A DNA stretch of 64,000 nt, taken from positions 620,001-684,000 of the forward strand of contig NZ_JAKZLC010000001.1 in assembly GCF_022808815.1 (NCBI RefSeq), read 5' to 3'. Of the stretch, positions 52,827 to 61,389 are shown piece after piece. The position numbers and the translations under genes are program-made. This stretch comes from Geothrix paludis (GTDB taxonomy: Bacteria > Acidobacteriota > Holophagae > Holophagales > Holophagaceae). Numbering within the stretch: position 1 is the stretch's first letter; every line of letters begins with the position of its first letter. Below the pieces are notes generated by a model. That model saw nothing but the letters and a program-made list of their open reading frames with translations. It was not told the origin of the DNA and did no database searches.

Positions 52827-53006
52827 CCCCCATACTCAGCCGAGGCGAGGATCTCCGCCATTCATTGGCCCTGCCCTGACTTCATAAGTGAAATTCAATC
52901 GTCGGACTTATTTGTGACTTTTATCTCTAAGTCACCGGTTGGTGTGTGTTTGGAATTTGGCTAGGGTGAGTCGAACCCTTTTCAAGTCGTTCCATATCCA
53001 CCCTTC
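52827..53006. other. AT-rich 180-nt region before the repeat lipoprotein gene
   Basis: This is one of the few AT-rich gaps in the window. It holds two inverted repeats: TGACTTCATAAGTGA-like ACTT-CAT-AAGT (52879-52889) and the longer palindrome at 52914-52935. It likely carries the promoter and operator of the downstream gene. No small open frame in it is convincing. Confidence 0.5.
52914..52935. promoter_or_regulatory. operator-like palindrome upstream of the repeat lipoprotein gene
   Basis: GTGACTT-N8-AAGTCAC, a perfect 7-bp inverted repeat over 22 nt, spaced like a dimeric helix-turn-helix regulator site, about 70 nt before the ATG at 53007. A shorter palindrome (ACTT-N3-AAGT) lies 25 nt upstream. 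The regulator is unknown. Confidence 0.5.
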
Positions 53007-56000
53007 ATGGTGAACCAAGTCATGAATAGCCGTTTCCTGCTCCGGTTTTTTACTCGTTTGGCCACATTGGGCCTGGTCGTAGGACTGGCGGCCTGTGGTG
53101 GTGGCGGCGGAGGAGGCGGATCCAGCTCGACCCCGCCGTCGAACCCGACCACCTACACCGTGACCGCCGTGGCGAGCGCCGGCACCACCATCACCCCAGC
53201 CACCATCACCGTTCAGTCTGGCCAGACGGCCAGCTTCACCGTGGGCCTGCTCTCGGGCTATTCGAACCTCGTCGTCACGGGCGGCGGCGGCACCCTCAGC
53301 GGCTCCACCTACACCACTGGCCCCATCACCTCGAATACGACGGTGACGGCCTCTGCCACACCCACTCCCGCCACCTACACCGTCACCGCCGTGGCGGGAG
53401 CCGGCACCACCATCTCCCCAGCCACCATCACCGTCCAGTCCGGCCAGACGGCCAGCTTCACCGTGGGCCTGCTTTCGGGCTATTCGAACCTCGTGGTCAC
53501 GGGCGGCGGCGGCACCCTCAGCGGCTCCACCTACACCACCGGCCCCATCACTGCGAATACGACGGTGACGGCCTCCGCCACGCCCATTCCCGCCACCTAC
53601 ACCGTCACCGCCGTGGCGGGGACCGGCACGACCATCACCCCAGCCACGATCACGGTTCAGTCCGGCCAGTCAGCCAGCTTCACCGTCGGCCTGCTCTCGG
53701 GCTATTCGAACCTCGTCGTCACGGGCGGCGGCACACTTAGTGTCACCCCCAACGGTTACACCTACACCACCGGCCCCATCACCGCGAACACAACGGTGAC
53801 GGCCTCCGCCACGCCCATTCCCGCCACCTACACCATTACCGCCGTGGCGGGAGCCGGCACCACCATCTCCCCAGCCACGATCACGGTTCAGTCCGGCCAG
53901 ACAGCCAGCTTCACCGTGGGCCTGCTCTCAGGTTATTCGAACCTCGTGGTCACGGGCGGGGGCGGCACGCTAAACGGTTCCACCTACACGACCGGCCCCA
54001 TCACCGCAAACACGACGGTGACGGCCTCCGCCACGCCCATTCCCGCCACCTGCACCGTCACCGCCGCGGCGGGCACGGGCACCACCATCTCCCCAGCCAC
54101 GATCACGGTTCAGTCCGGCCAGACAGCCAGCTTCACCGTGGGCCTGCTTTCGGGCTATTCGAACCTCGTGGTCACGGGCGGCGGCGGCACACTCAGCGGC
54201 TCCACCTACACCACTGGCCCCATCACCTCGAATACGACGGTGACGGCCTCTGCCACACCCACTCCCGCCACCTACACCGTCACCGCCGTGGCGGGAGCCG
54301 GCACCACTATCTCCCCAGCCACCATCACCGTCCAGTCCGGGCAGACGGCCAGCTTCACGGTGGGCCTGCTCTCGGGCTATTCGAACCTCGTGGTCACGGG
54401 CGGCGGCGGCACCCTCAGCGGTTCCACCTACACCACCGGACCCATCACCGCGAACACAACGGTGACCGCCTCGGCCACACCCAATCCCGCCACCTACACG
54501 GTGACCGCCGTGGCGGGGGTCGGCACCACCCTCAGCCCAGCCACGATCACCGTCCAGTCCGGCCAGACGGCCAGCTTCACCGTGGGCCTGCTCTCGGGCT
54601 ATTCGAACCTCGTGGTCACGGGCGGCGGCGGCACGCTCAACGGCTCCACCTACACTACTGGTCCCATCACCTCGAATACGACCGTGACGACCTCGGCCAC
54701 GCCCAATCCCGCCACCTACACGGTGACGGCAGTGGCCTGGCCGGGCACGACCATCACGCCCACTTCGATCACGGTGGAGTCCGGTCAGACGGCCTCCTTC
54801 ACCGTTGGCATGCTGACCGGATACACGAGCCTGACGGTCTCGGGCGGGGGCGGGACGCTGAACGGCACGACTTATACAACTGGACCCGTCACGTCCGATG
54901 TCACGATCTACGCCTCTGCGATCCCCCCGATGGGGCATATGGCCACTTTCACTAGTGGTCCAGGGACCTCTTTCGCTTCGACGAGCCTATGGGTGAATGG
55001 AGGCCAGACGGTTACTGTGGCGTTGACCACCCTGGAGGGCTATGACCCGCTCACAACTCGGGTCATAGCCTCAGACGGCGTCACACCAGTGACCTACACC
55101 GATGGACTCTGCACGGTCGGACCATTGGGGAGCGACGTCACATTTACATCCAGTTCTGTGGCAAAGCCGCCCCAGGAAATACCGGTGGTCACCGGCAGGA
55201 TCGCCTTCATCGTCGACCCCACCGTCCAGGCTGATATGCAGCCTCTCCTCCAACAATTCATGGATGCTGTTGCCCTGGACACCGGTTGCACAAGCGTACT
55301 TTTCACGACGTTTACCGACCCGCTTTCGATCCGAACTTTCTTGAAGGCCCAGGGAAGCGACCTCAAGTTCGCCTTCTTGATTGGCCAAGTCCCGGTCGTG
55401 CGCCGAGCCACCGACGATGAAGCGGCGCAGGGGGCCTACGATGTGTCTGACCATTACTACCGCGCCCTAAACTACGACTTCCAAACCCCCATTCCTGGCG
55501 GAGATGGGAGATACATCATCCCCGGCGTCATCGGGGATTACTGGTTCCTCACTCAATCCATCAACTTCGCGCCAACCCTGGCGGTATCGCGAATTATGGG
55601 ACTCTCGGAAGCAACCCAACTCGCGGACATTCGGAAATACCTGGAGAAGAACCTCCGATTGCGCAACATGGACTTCGCCTATACGCCCGGTATCACCTCT
55701 GTGGAGGCATTCCTGGCCAACGGCGTTCCATACCCCTACAACCTGCCTGAAATCGCTGCTGCCACCGCTGGCCATCCCCTTGTGGAACCTGGAGTCTTCA
55801 CGTTCATCCACGGGCAGCCCGCAGTGAACGCCAAGCAGGCCCTGATTGATGCCCTCCGTAGCATCGAGTATGTGAAGGTTCTGGCGCACACCCTTCAAAC
55901 ATCGATGAGGTTCGAAGGGGCAGATCCCACCGATGTCATCAATGTGGCCGATACCGCCGAGTTCATCGACGACTCCATTCATTCCCGGTTTGTGTCCTAC

Positions 56001-56696
56001 CACGACTGCTATGCAGGAGATTTTTCCTACTGGGGCAACACCGGTATGCGAACCGCTTTGAGTGGTGACACCTTGTTGGTACGCGCGGCACCCTACATCG
56101 CTGCCACCGCCATCTACAGGGACATTCTCGAGGCGAATAGCTTCGAATTCGCAATGGGGGTGGGGAGGAGGTACGCTTTCTTATTCCCGTATACAAATGT
56201 ACTTGAATGGGAGCATTTCTGCGGCGATCCCACCATCGCCATGCGCCACCCCGACCTATCGGCACCCCAACCCCGCATGGTCATCGCCGGTAGGGCATAT
56301 GGGCAGGAATTTACCCTTCCCTTGGTCCTGGACAAGAACAGCGGTATGGGTCTCTACGGAGAGGTAGTGGTGGCCAATACCGGGAATGCGGACCTCATCC
56401 TCCACGGCAACCTTCTCCCTGACTTCTCCACCACGTCCCTTCTCGACCGGGGGAACGGCGGACGATGGAACTCCGCAATGGGCGGCGTGGACATGATGCA
56501 TCAGGTGGATCAATACGGTATGGCCGCCACGATCAGGATCGCCCCTGGCGAGGCCAAGACCCTCCGGATTGATCTACATTCCATGACCTACGGGTTCAAC
56601 CCGCTCTCGGGTCCCCACGAGGGCTGGTTCCATTTCACGTGCAACGATCCCAGAATCGGCGCGTTCCGCGTTGCAGCCTCTGGAACGCTCCCCTAG
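53007..56696 (+). CDS. repeat-rich lipoprotein with C-terminal gingipain-like cysteine-peptidase domain
   Basis: 1229 residues. The signal peptide ends in a lipobox (VGLAAC, Cys30) and a glycine run, so it is probably lipid-anchored at the cell surface. Residues 49-~643 are eight tandem repeats of 74 residues (one of 77), nearly identical, resembling divergent InlB B-repeat beta domains; a ninth is degenerate. The C-terminal ~500 residues resemble clan CD peptidases of family C25: SDHYYRAL, a D.WFL block with LAVSRIMGLSEATQLADIRK, catalytic-type His961 (LAHTLQTS) and Cys1001 (YHDCYAGDF), and the late FCGDPTIAM. A final HYDIN-like Ig domain ends it (VVANTGNADL). Codons in the second half are less GC-rich than the neighbours, suggesting acquisition. 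The peptidase call is by eye only. Confidence 0.7.
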   Translation: MVNQVMNSRFLLRFFTRLATLGLVVGLAACGGGGGGGGSSSTPPSNPTTYTVTAVASAGTTITPATITVQSGQTASFTVGLLSGYSNLVVTGGGGTLSGSTYTTGPITSNTTVTASATPTPATYTVTAVAGAGTTISPATITVQSGQTASFTVGLLSGYSNLVVTGGGGTLSGSTYTTGPITANTTVTASATPIPATYTVTAVAGTGTTITPATITVQSGQSASFTVGLLSGYSNLVVTGGGTLSVTPNGYTYTTGPITANTTVTASATPIPATYTITAVAGAGTTISPATITVQSGQTASFTVGLLSGYSNLVVTGGGGTLNGSTYTTGPITANTTVTASATPIPATCTVTAAAGTGTTISPATITVQSGQTASFTVGLLSGYSNLVVTGGGGTLSGSTYTTGPITSNTTVTASATPTPATYTVTAVAGAGTTISPATITVQSGQTASFTVGLLSGYSNLVVTGGGGTLSGSTYTTGPITANTTVTASATPNPATYTVTAVAGVGTTLSPATITVQSGQTASFTVGLLSGYSNLVVTGGGGTLNGSTYTTGPITSNTTVTTSATPNPATYTVTAVAWPGTTITPTSITVESGQTASFTVGMLTGYTSLTVSGGGGTLNGTTYTTGPVTSDVTIYASAIPPMGHMATFTSGPGTSFASTSLWVNGGQTVTVALTTLEGYDPLTTRVIASDGVTPVTYTDGLCTVGPLGSDVTFTSSSVAKPPQEIPVVTGRIAFIVDPTVQADMQPLLQQFMDAVALDTGCTSVLFTTFTDPLSIRTFLKAQGSDLKFAFLIGQVPVVRRATDDEAAQGAYDVSDHYYRALNYDFQTPIPGGDGRYIIPGVIGDYWFLTQSINFAPTLAVSRIMGLSEATQLADIRKYLEKNLRLRNMDFAYTPGITSVEAFLANGVPYPYNLPEIAAATAGHPLVEPGVFTFIHGQPAVNAKQALIDALRSIEYVKVLAHTLQTSMRFEGADPTDVINVADTAEFIDDSIHSRFVSYHDCYAGDFSYWGNTGMRTALSGDTLLVRAAPYIAATAIYRDILEANSFEFAMGVGRRYAFLFPYTNVLEWEHFCGDPTIAMRHPDLSAPQPRMVIAGRAYGQEFTLPLVLDKNSGMGLYGEVVVANTGNADLILHGNLLPDFSTTSLLDRGNGGRWNSAMGGVDMMHQVDQYGMAATIRIAPGEAKTLRIDLHSMTYGFNPLSGPHEGWFHFTCNDPRIGAFRVAASGTLP
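53151..54935 (+). repeat. eight tandem 222-nt coding repeats
   Basis: Units start at 53151, 53373, 53595, 53826, 54048, 54270, 54492 and 54714. All are 222 nt except the third, which is 231 nt because of a 3-codon insertion and altered loop (VTPNGY). Units 1-7 are almost identical at nucleotide level; unit 8 has diverged. Each encodes one 74-residue domain (TYTVTAVAG...TASATP-PA). Confidence 0.95.
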
Positions 56697-56813
56697 TGGA
56701 TGTTTGCCATCAGTTAAGAAATAGCCTAGGGTTTTGGCTCACAGCCAGAGCCCTTGGTTTTCTGCTGGTTCATTCCCGAGGCGGGTCATTACTTCACCCA
56801 GAGAAAGTAGGGC

Positions 56814-57482
56814 TCAGACCCCCTTCTTCTCCGCTCCCCAGATGACCTTGTGCAGCTGCATCTGGACCCGCACGGGAAGGCCATCAGCGACGACCTGCTC
56901 GGCGAGCCAGGCGGGGTCGAGGCTGCCCCAGACGGGGCTGAAGAGCACCTCCAGGCGATCCCAGACCCGCCGTTCGGCGCACCAGGCTCGGGCCCATTCG
57001 TAGTCCGCCTGGTCGCAGAGCACGAACTTCAGCTCGTCCTGCCCGGGCACCATGTGGTCGAGGTTCGTTTCCAGCCAGCGGTGGACTTCCCCGCTGCCGG
57101 GGGTCTTGCGATCCACGATCTTGATGACCTCCCGAGGCACCGGCGCCAGATCGTGGCTGCCGGCGGTCTCCAGGGCCACTTCGTAGCCCAGGCCCAGCAG
57201 GGCCCGCAGCAGGTCGGGGGCGTGGGGATGGGCCAGGGGCTCGCCGCCCGTGAGCTCCACGAAGGGGGCGCTGGGACCCTTCCGCGGGGGGCCGAGGCGC
57301 TGCCGGGTCTCGGTGAGGAGCTCTTCCAGACTTCGCATGGTGCCGTCGTAGAAGGCGTACTCGGTGTCGCAGTAGGTGCAGCGCAGCGGGCACCCCGTCA
57401 GGCGGATGAACAGGCAGGGCCGGCCAATGCGGGCGCCCTCCCCCTGGATGCTGTGGAACACCTCGTTGACCTTGAACTTCAT
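56814..57482 (-). CDS. queE: 7-carboxy-7-deazaguanine synthase
   Basis: 222 residues, radical SAM. It converts 6-carboxytetrahydropterin to CDG for queuosine and other 7-deazapurines. The start MKFKVNEVFHSIQGEGARIGRPCLFIRLTG is the QueE signature. The iron-sulfur cysteines are C31, C35 and C38 in GCPLRCTYCDTEYAF (CxxxCxxC), and VELTGGEPLAH is the SAM-binding GGEP motif. It is downstream of the SDR on the same strand, after a 109-nt gap with two palindromes. queC, queD and queF are not in the window. Confidence 0.95.
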   Translation of the reverse strand: MKFKVNEVFHSIQGEGARIGRPCLFIRLTGCPLRCTYCDTEYAFYDGTMRSLEELLTETRQRLGPPRKGPSAPFVELTGGEPLAHPHAPDLLRALLGLGYEVALETAGSHDLAPVPREVIKIVDRKTPGSGEVHRWLETNLDHMVPGQDELKFVLCDQADYEWARAWCAERRVWDRLEVLFSPVWGSLDPAWLAEQVVADGLPVRVQMQLHKVIWGAEKKGV

Positions 57483-57518
57483 CTGCCACCTGACTTCTTA
57501 TTGTGCCCGTTCTCCTCC

Positions 57519-57562
57519 CGGGCGCGCTTGGCGCGCCCGTCCGCGCTCGCGCCGCGAGCGCG
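57519..57562. repeat. two adjacent GC palindromes between SDR and queE
   Basis: First: CGGGCGCGC-TTG-GCGCGCCCG (57519-57539). Second: CGCGCTCGCG-C-CGCGAGCGCG (57542-57562). Both are perfect and only 2 nt apart. They could be REP-like elements or a terminator after the SDR gene, but neither has a T-run on the minus strand. Confidence 0.6.
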
Positions 57563-57591
57563 CCAGCCTCGATGCCGGGAAGAACTTCGCC

Positions 57592-58326
57592 CTACCGATC
57601 CACCCAGCGCCGCCCCCCGTCCAGGGTGAGGATGTCCCCCGTGAGGAAGGGGCTGTCGGCGGCGTAGCGCACCGCTCGGGCGAGGTCCGCAGGGTCGCCC
57701 AGGCGCTTCACCAAGGTCCGGTCGGCCAGGAACGCCTCATCGCTGCCTTCCGCGGGCAGGATCGCCCCCAGGGCGTGGCCCACCACGCGCACCCTGGGCC
57801 CCAGGAGCTGCGCGAGCCCGGGCACCAGGGCCGCGAGCCCAGCCTTGGCCGCGCTGTAGGGCAGGCGCTTCAGCCAAGGGTGGTGGATGGACGTGTCCAG
57901 GAGGATCTGGAGGCAGGCGCCCTCGCACAGGTGCGGCGCCAGGGCCTGGGCGCAGAGGAAGGGGAAGCTGAGGTTCACGCGCCAGGTGGCGTCGAGCCGC
58001 TCGGGCGTCCAGGTTCCGAGCGGCTGCTCAGGGAAGGTCCCAGCCAGCAGCACGGCGCCCGAAATCAGTCCACCAGCCGCCTTCAAGGACTGGAGATCTG
58101 CCATCATTCTGGAGCTCACATCCGGGTTCTCGGCATTCCATACAATCGTCCGGATCCCTGCCCGCTTCGAAAGGTCCTCCACCCACGTTTCCCCATCCCA
58201 GGGTTCCGAGCTGGTCAGCACCAGATCATGGTCCCCGGCCAGATCCTCAGCCAGGGCCCGCCCCAGGCGCCGCCGTCCTCCCACCAGCACCCAGCAGGGC
58301 CTGCCGTTCCGCGAGATCCGCTCCAT
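57592..58326 (-). CDS. short-chain dehydrogenase/reductase, FolM/pteridine-reductase-like
   Basis: 244 residues. The cofactor loop is VLVGGRRRLGRALAE (GGxxxxG, with an RRR typical of NADPH-binding pteridine reductases in place of TGxxxGxG). The catalytic Tyr-Lys is in LPYSAAKAGLAAL, and the C-terminal GDILTLDGGRRWVDR matches the FolM-like ending (LDGG). The NNAG motif is changed to VLLAGTF. It could reduce dihydrofolate/dihydromonapterin or another small substrate. The ATG at 58326 is divergent from the phosphatase gene, 25 nt away. Confidence 0.82.
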   Translation of the reverse strand: MERISRNGRPCWVLVGGRRRLGRALAEDLAGDHDLVLTSSEPWDGETWVEDLSKRAGIRTIVWNAENPDVSSRMMADLQSLKAAGGLISGAVLLAGTFPEQPLGTWTPERLDATWRVNLSFPFLCAQALAPHLCEGACLQILLDTSIHHPWLKRLPYSAAKAGLAALVPGLAQLLGPRVRVVGHALGAILPAEGSDEAFLADRTLVKRLGDPADLARAVRYAADSPFLTGDILTLDGGRRWVDR

Positions 58327-58351
58327 CGGGGCATTCTTCCACAAAGGTCCC

Positions 58352-60901
58352 ATGAACCCCTACCTCAAACGCATCCGTTGGCGCCTGCTGTGGATCAGCT
58401 TCGCCTGCCTCGTGCTGGCTCTGGGGTCGTTCGGCCTGAACCAGTGGGTGTACGCCCCCTCGGACGACCAGTGTTCCTGGATCGTGGAGAACGGCAAGAT
58501 CGTCATCCGCGAGATCCTCCCGGACGGGGTGGCGGAGGAGGCGGGCCTGCTCGAGGGCGATGAGCTCCTGAAGATCCAGGGACGCGCCTTCGAACCCACG
58601 GTCGAGGGGACCCTCAAGGCCCAGCGGTTCATCAACGCCAAATCCCAGGGCACCATCCTGATCTACACCGTGAAGCGCCAGGGGCGGGCGATCCTGCTCC
58701 CCATCCGGCTGGTGAAGCCGCTGGATCTGGAGCAGGTGGCCCTGCTCCTGAACGGCATCCTCGCCTGGGCCATCTCCCTCCTGGTGGTCCTGTCCGCGCC
58801 CGAACGCAAAACGGCGCGGCACTTCTTCTACCTGGCGGCCACGGCCCTGCTGATGTCGGGCGCCACGGTGGGACTCAACGCGCCGGCCCCCCTGCGGATC
58901 GCAGTGAGTCTCATGGCCTCCGTCACGGCGGCCCTGCTTCCTCCCCTGTGGATCCACTTCTTCCTGCGTTTCCCCCACCCCTTCCATCTGAGGAAGAACC
59001 GCCGCTTCCTCCAGGCCATCTACGGCACCTACGCCCTCATGGCCCTGGTGCAGTTCCTGGTGAACCTCTGGGCCATCCTCAGCGACGGCACGCTGCACAC
59101 CCCCGCAGGCGCCCCCCTGGGAGGCTCCCTCAAGAACCTCCTGACGGGCTACCCCATCCCGCTCTACGCCGGCGCGGCGCTGGCTGGCCTGGGATTCTTC
59201 CTGGTGGGCACGTTCCGGACCCACGAGCGGCTGCGCCGAGCCCTGCTGCCCTCCCTCATCGTGGCGGCGGTGCTCTGCCTGGATCTCCTGGCCTGGACCG
59301 TGCTCCGGGCGCGGTACGGCAACAGCCTCCTCTTCCGCCGCCAGGTCTTCATCTTCATGCTGCCGGTGCCCCTGCTTCCGCTGAGCTTCGCCTTCGCCAT
59401 CTTCCGGCACGGCCTCTTCGAAGTGCGGAAGGTGCTGCTGCGGTGGGTGAGCTACATGGCCATCCTGGCGCTCACGGTGGCAGGCTACCTGGGCGGGCTC
59501 GCCTGGGCCTTCTCCCACCTCTCCTCCATCCCGCCGGGCTGGGCCGGCGCCCTCATCGGCCTGCTGGCCCTGCCCCTGGGCTGGGCCCTGCGTCGCCTGC
59601 TGAAGGGCATCCGCCGCCGCTTCCGGCGGGACTTCGCCAGCACCCGCGAGATCGCCCTCAGCGCCGTGCGCGAGCCCCGGAAACGCTTCAGCGAAGAGGC
59701 CCTGCTGAAGTCCCTGCGGAAGGCCCTCGACGAGGCCTTCCGGCCGCAGTTCCTCGAGGTGCTGCCCATCGAGTCGCGGCATATCCTCCTGCCCGCAGCC
59801 GAATCCATGGATCGGGAGGATCGGCGCAGGCACTTCCCGCCTCAGCCCCTCCGGATCCCGCCCGGGCTCCTCCGGCTGGCCCGGGAGAACCGCGAGCTGG
59901 TGCTGGGACTGGGCAGCGAGGAGGCCGACTGGATCCGCGAGCAGGGCGAGGGCCTCCGGGCCCATGTGGACGCCCTGGAAGCCCAGCTTCTGCTGCTGAT
60001 CCTGGCCGGAGACCACCCGCACAGCGCCGTGCTCCTGGGGGGCAAGTACGCGGAGCTGAACTACGGCCGCGAGGACCGCGAGCTGCTGCGCGAGGTGGCC
60101 CTGGCGGCCGGCCAGGTGCTGGAGACGGCAGTGATGCACCAGCGTCTGCTGGCCCAGGAACGCCTGAGCCAGGAGCTGGAGACCGCCAGGCGCATCCAGG
60201 AGGGCCTCATCACCTCCCACCTGCCGCCCATCCCCGGGTTCCAGGTGGCCCTGCGCCTGGAACCCGCACTGGAGACCGGTGGCGACCTGCTCTTCGTGAA
60301 GCGGAGGCCCAGCGGGAAGTGGCTGGCGGCGGTGGGCGATGTCTGCGGCAAGGGCCTCGCGGCGGCCCTCTACATGGCCCAGGCGACCGCCCTGCTCGAG
60401 CAGGCGGCCCAGCGAGAGGACCAGGGACTGGAGGAGATGCTGCAGTCCATGGATCACACCCTCCGCCAGCTGCTGGGCCAGAGGGGTTTCCTCACCCTCG
60501 TGCTGCTGGAGTGGGATCAGCACGGGAACTACCGGCTGGCCCGTGCCGGCCACCCGGGCGCCCTCCTGCTCCAGGGGGTCGTGGAGGACTGTTCGACCGA
60601 AATGACGCCCCAGGGCCGTGGCCTCGGCCTCCGCCCGGCGGCGCCGGGGAACTGGGAGGTGGTCGAAGGCGTCCTTCCCCCCAAGGGCTGGGTGGTGCTG
60701 TACAGCGACGGCCTGTCCGAGGCGATGAACCGGGAAGGCGAGCTCTACGGCGTGGCCCGCCTCTGCGGCCAGCTCCGCCGCCTCTGGGGCACGGGCAGCC
60801 CCCGGGCGGCCTGCGAGGCGATCTTCCGGGATGTAGCGTCATTCGATACTCAGAACCGGGATGACCGGACTCTGTTTATCCTGGGAAGGGAGCATTCATG
60901 A
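58352..60901 (+). CDS. membrane protein with PDZ, GAF-like and PP2C (SpoIIE/RsbU) phosphatase domains
   Basis: 849 residues. A first membrane helix (~9-28) is followed by a PDZ domain (~50-115; ILPDGVAEEAGLLEGDELLKIQG), then about seven membrane helices (~130-405), a GAF-like region (~440-600) and a C-terminal SpoIIE/RsbU PP2C domain (~605-845). The metal-site residues are kept: ETGGDLLFV, VGDVCGKGLAAALYMA, LYSDGLSEAMN and NRDDRTLFIL. It probably removes phosphate from a serine of an anti-anti-sigma-like protein, though none is nearby. The ATG at 58352 fits. The small gene after it overlaps by 4 nt. Confidence 0.88.
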   Translation: MNPYLKRIRWRLLWISFACLVLALGSFGLNQWVYAPSDDQCSWIVENGKIVIREILPDGVAEEAGLLEGDELLKIQGRAFEPTVEGTLKAQRFINAKSQGTILIYTVKRQGRAILLPIRLVKPLDLEQVALLLNGILAWAISLLVVLSAPERKTARHFFYLAATALLMSGATVGLNAPAPLRIAVSLMASVTAALLPPLWIHFFLRFPHPFHLRKNRRFLQAIYGTYALMALVQFLVNLWAILSDGTLHTPAGAPLGGSLKNLLTGYPIPLYAGAALAGLGFFLVGTFRTHERLRRALLPSLIVAAVLCLDLLAWTVLRARYGNSLLFRRQVFIFMLPVPLLPLSFAFAIFRHGLFEVRKVLLRWVSYMAILALTVAGYLGGLAWAFSHLSSIPPGWAGALIGLLALPLGWALRRLLKGIRRRFRRDFASTREIALSAVREPRKRFSEEALLKSLRKALDEAFRPQFLEVLPIESRHILLPAAESMDREDRRRHFPPQPLRIPPGLLRLARENRELVLGLGSEEADWIREQGEGLRAHVDALEAQLLLLILAGDHPHSAVLLGGKYAELNYGREDRELLREVALAAGQVLETAVMHQRLLAQERLSQELETARRIQEGLITSHLPPIPGFQVALRLEPALETGGDLLFVKRRPSGKWLAAVGDVCGKGLAAALYMAQATALLEQAAQREDQGLEEMLQSMDHTLRQLLGQRGFLTLVLLEWDQHGNYRLARAGHPGALLLQGVVEDCSTEMTPQGRGLGLRPAAPGNWEVVEGVLPPKGWVVLYSDGLSEAMNREGELYGVARLCGQLRRLWGTGSPRAACEAIFRDVASFDTQNRDDRTLFILGREHS

Positions 60902-61389
60902 CCCGCCGCCCACTCCAATGGACCATCCCTGCCCTCCTGGTGCTCCAGCTGCTCATGCTCTGGCTGCAGGGCGCTCAGCTCCACCGCCAGAATCAGGTGC
61001 TCCAGGGCCTGCGGGAGGACATCCAGGCCCTCACCGAATCCCTGGATTCCAGCCAGGGCCCCGTTTCCGACAGCGACGAGACCGATGTGGTTCCCGCCAG
61101 CACCGGACCCAAGGTCCAGCCCCAGAGGCATGTCGCGGTGCTGGGCATCCAGGAGGAACAGGAAGCGGCGGCCAAGGAACTCCAGGCCTCCCGTGAATCC
61201 GGCCAGAAGGCCGTGAAGGACGCCCGCGAGGCGCAGTCCAAGATCTCCATCGAAGAGAACGCCAGGAAGGCCGAAGAGGCCAAGAAGGTCCAGGCCGCCA
61301 CCAGCTCCTGGATGAACTGGGCCTGGGGCGCCATGGGCCTGGTCGCGGCGGCCCTCGTGGTCCGCGCGGTGATTCGCCGGAGAGGCTGA
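60898..61389 (+). CDS. small two-helix membrane protein with coiled coil, unknown
   Basis: 163 residues. A hydrophobic helix at ~9-24 and another at ~137-156 flank an acidic then Ala/Glu/Lys-rich coiled-coil region (EEQEAAAKELQASRE and EAQSKISIEENARKAEEAKK). No domain is recognised. The ATG overlaps the phosphatase stop (ATGA) and its own stop overlaps the next ATG (TGATG), so the three are translationally coupled. It may be a partner of the phosphatase, by context only. Confidence 0.7.
   Translation: MTRRPLQWTIPALLVLQLLMLWLQGAQLHRQNQVLQGLREDIQALTESLDSSQGPVSDSDETDVVPASTGPKVQPQRHVAVLGIQEEQEAAAKELQASRESGQKAVKDAREAQSKISIEENARKAEEAKKVQAATSSWMNWAWGAMGLVAAALVVRAVIRRRG

Noticed and set aside
53151-54935. 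Regular repeats as a possible CRISPR array
   Set aside because: The repeats are 222 nt with no spacers, stay in frame and encode a protein domain.
53970-54938. Minus-strand open frame within the repeat region
   Set aside because: It arises from the antisense of the tandem repeats and has no start signal or family.
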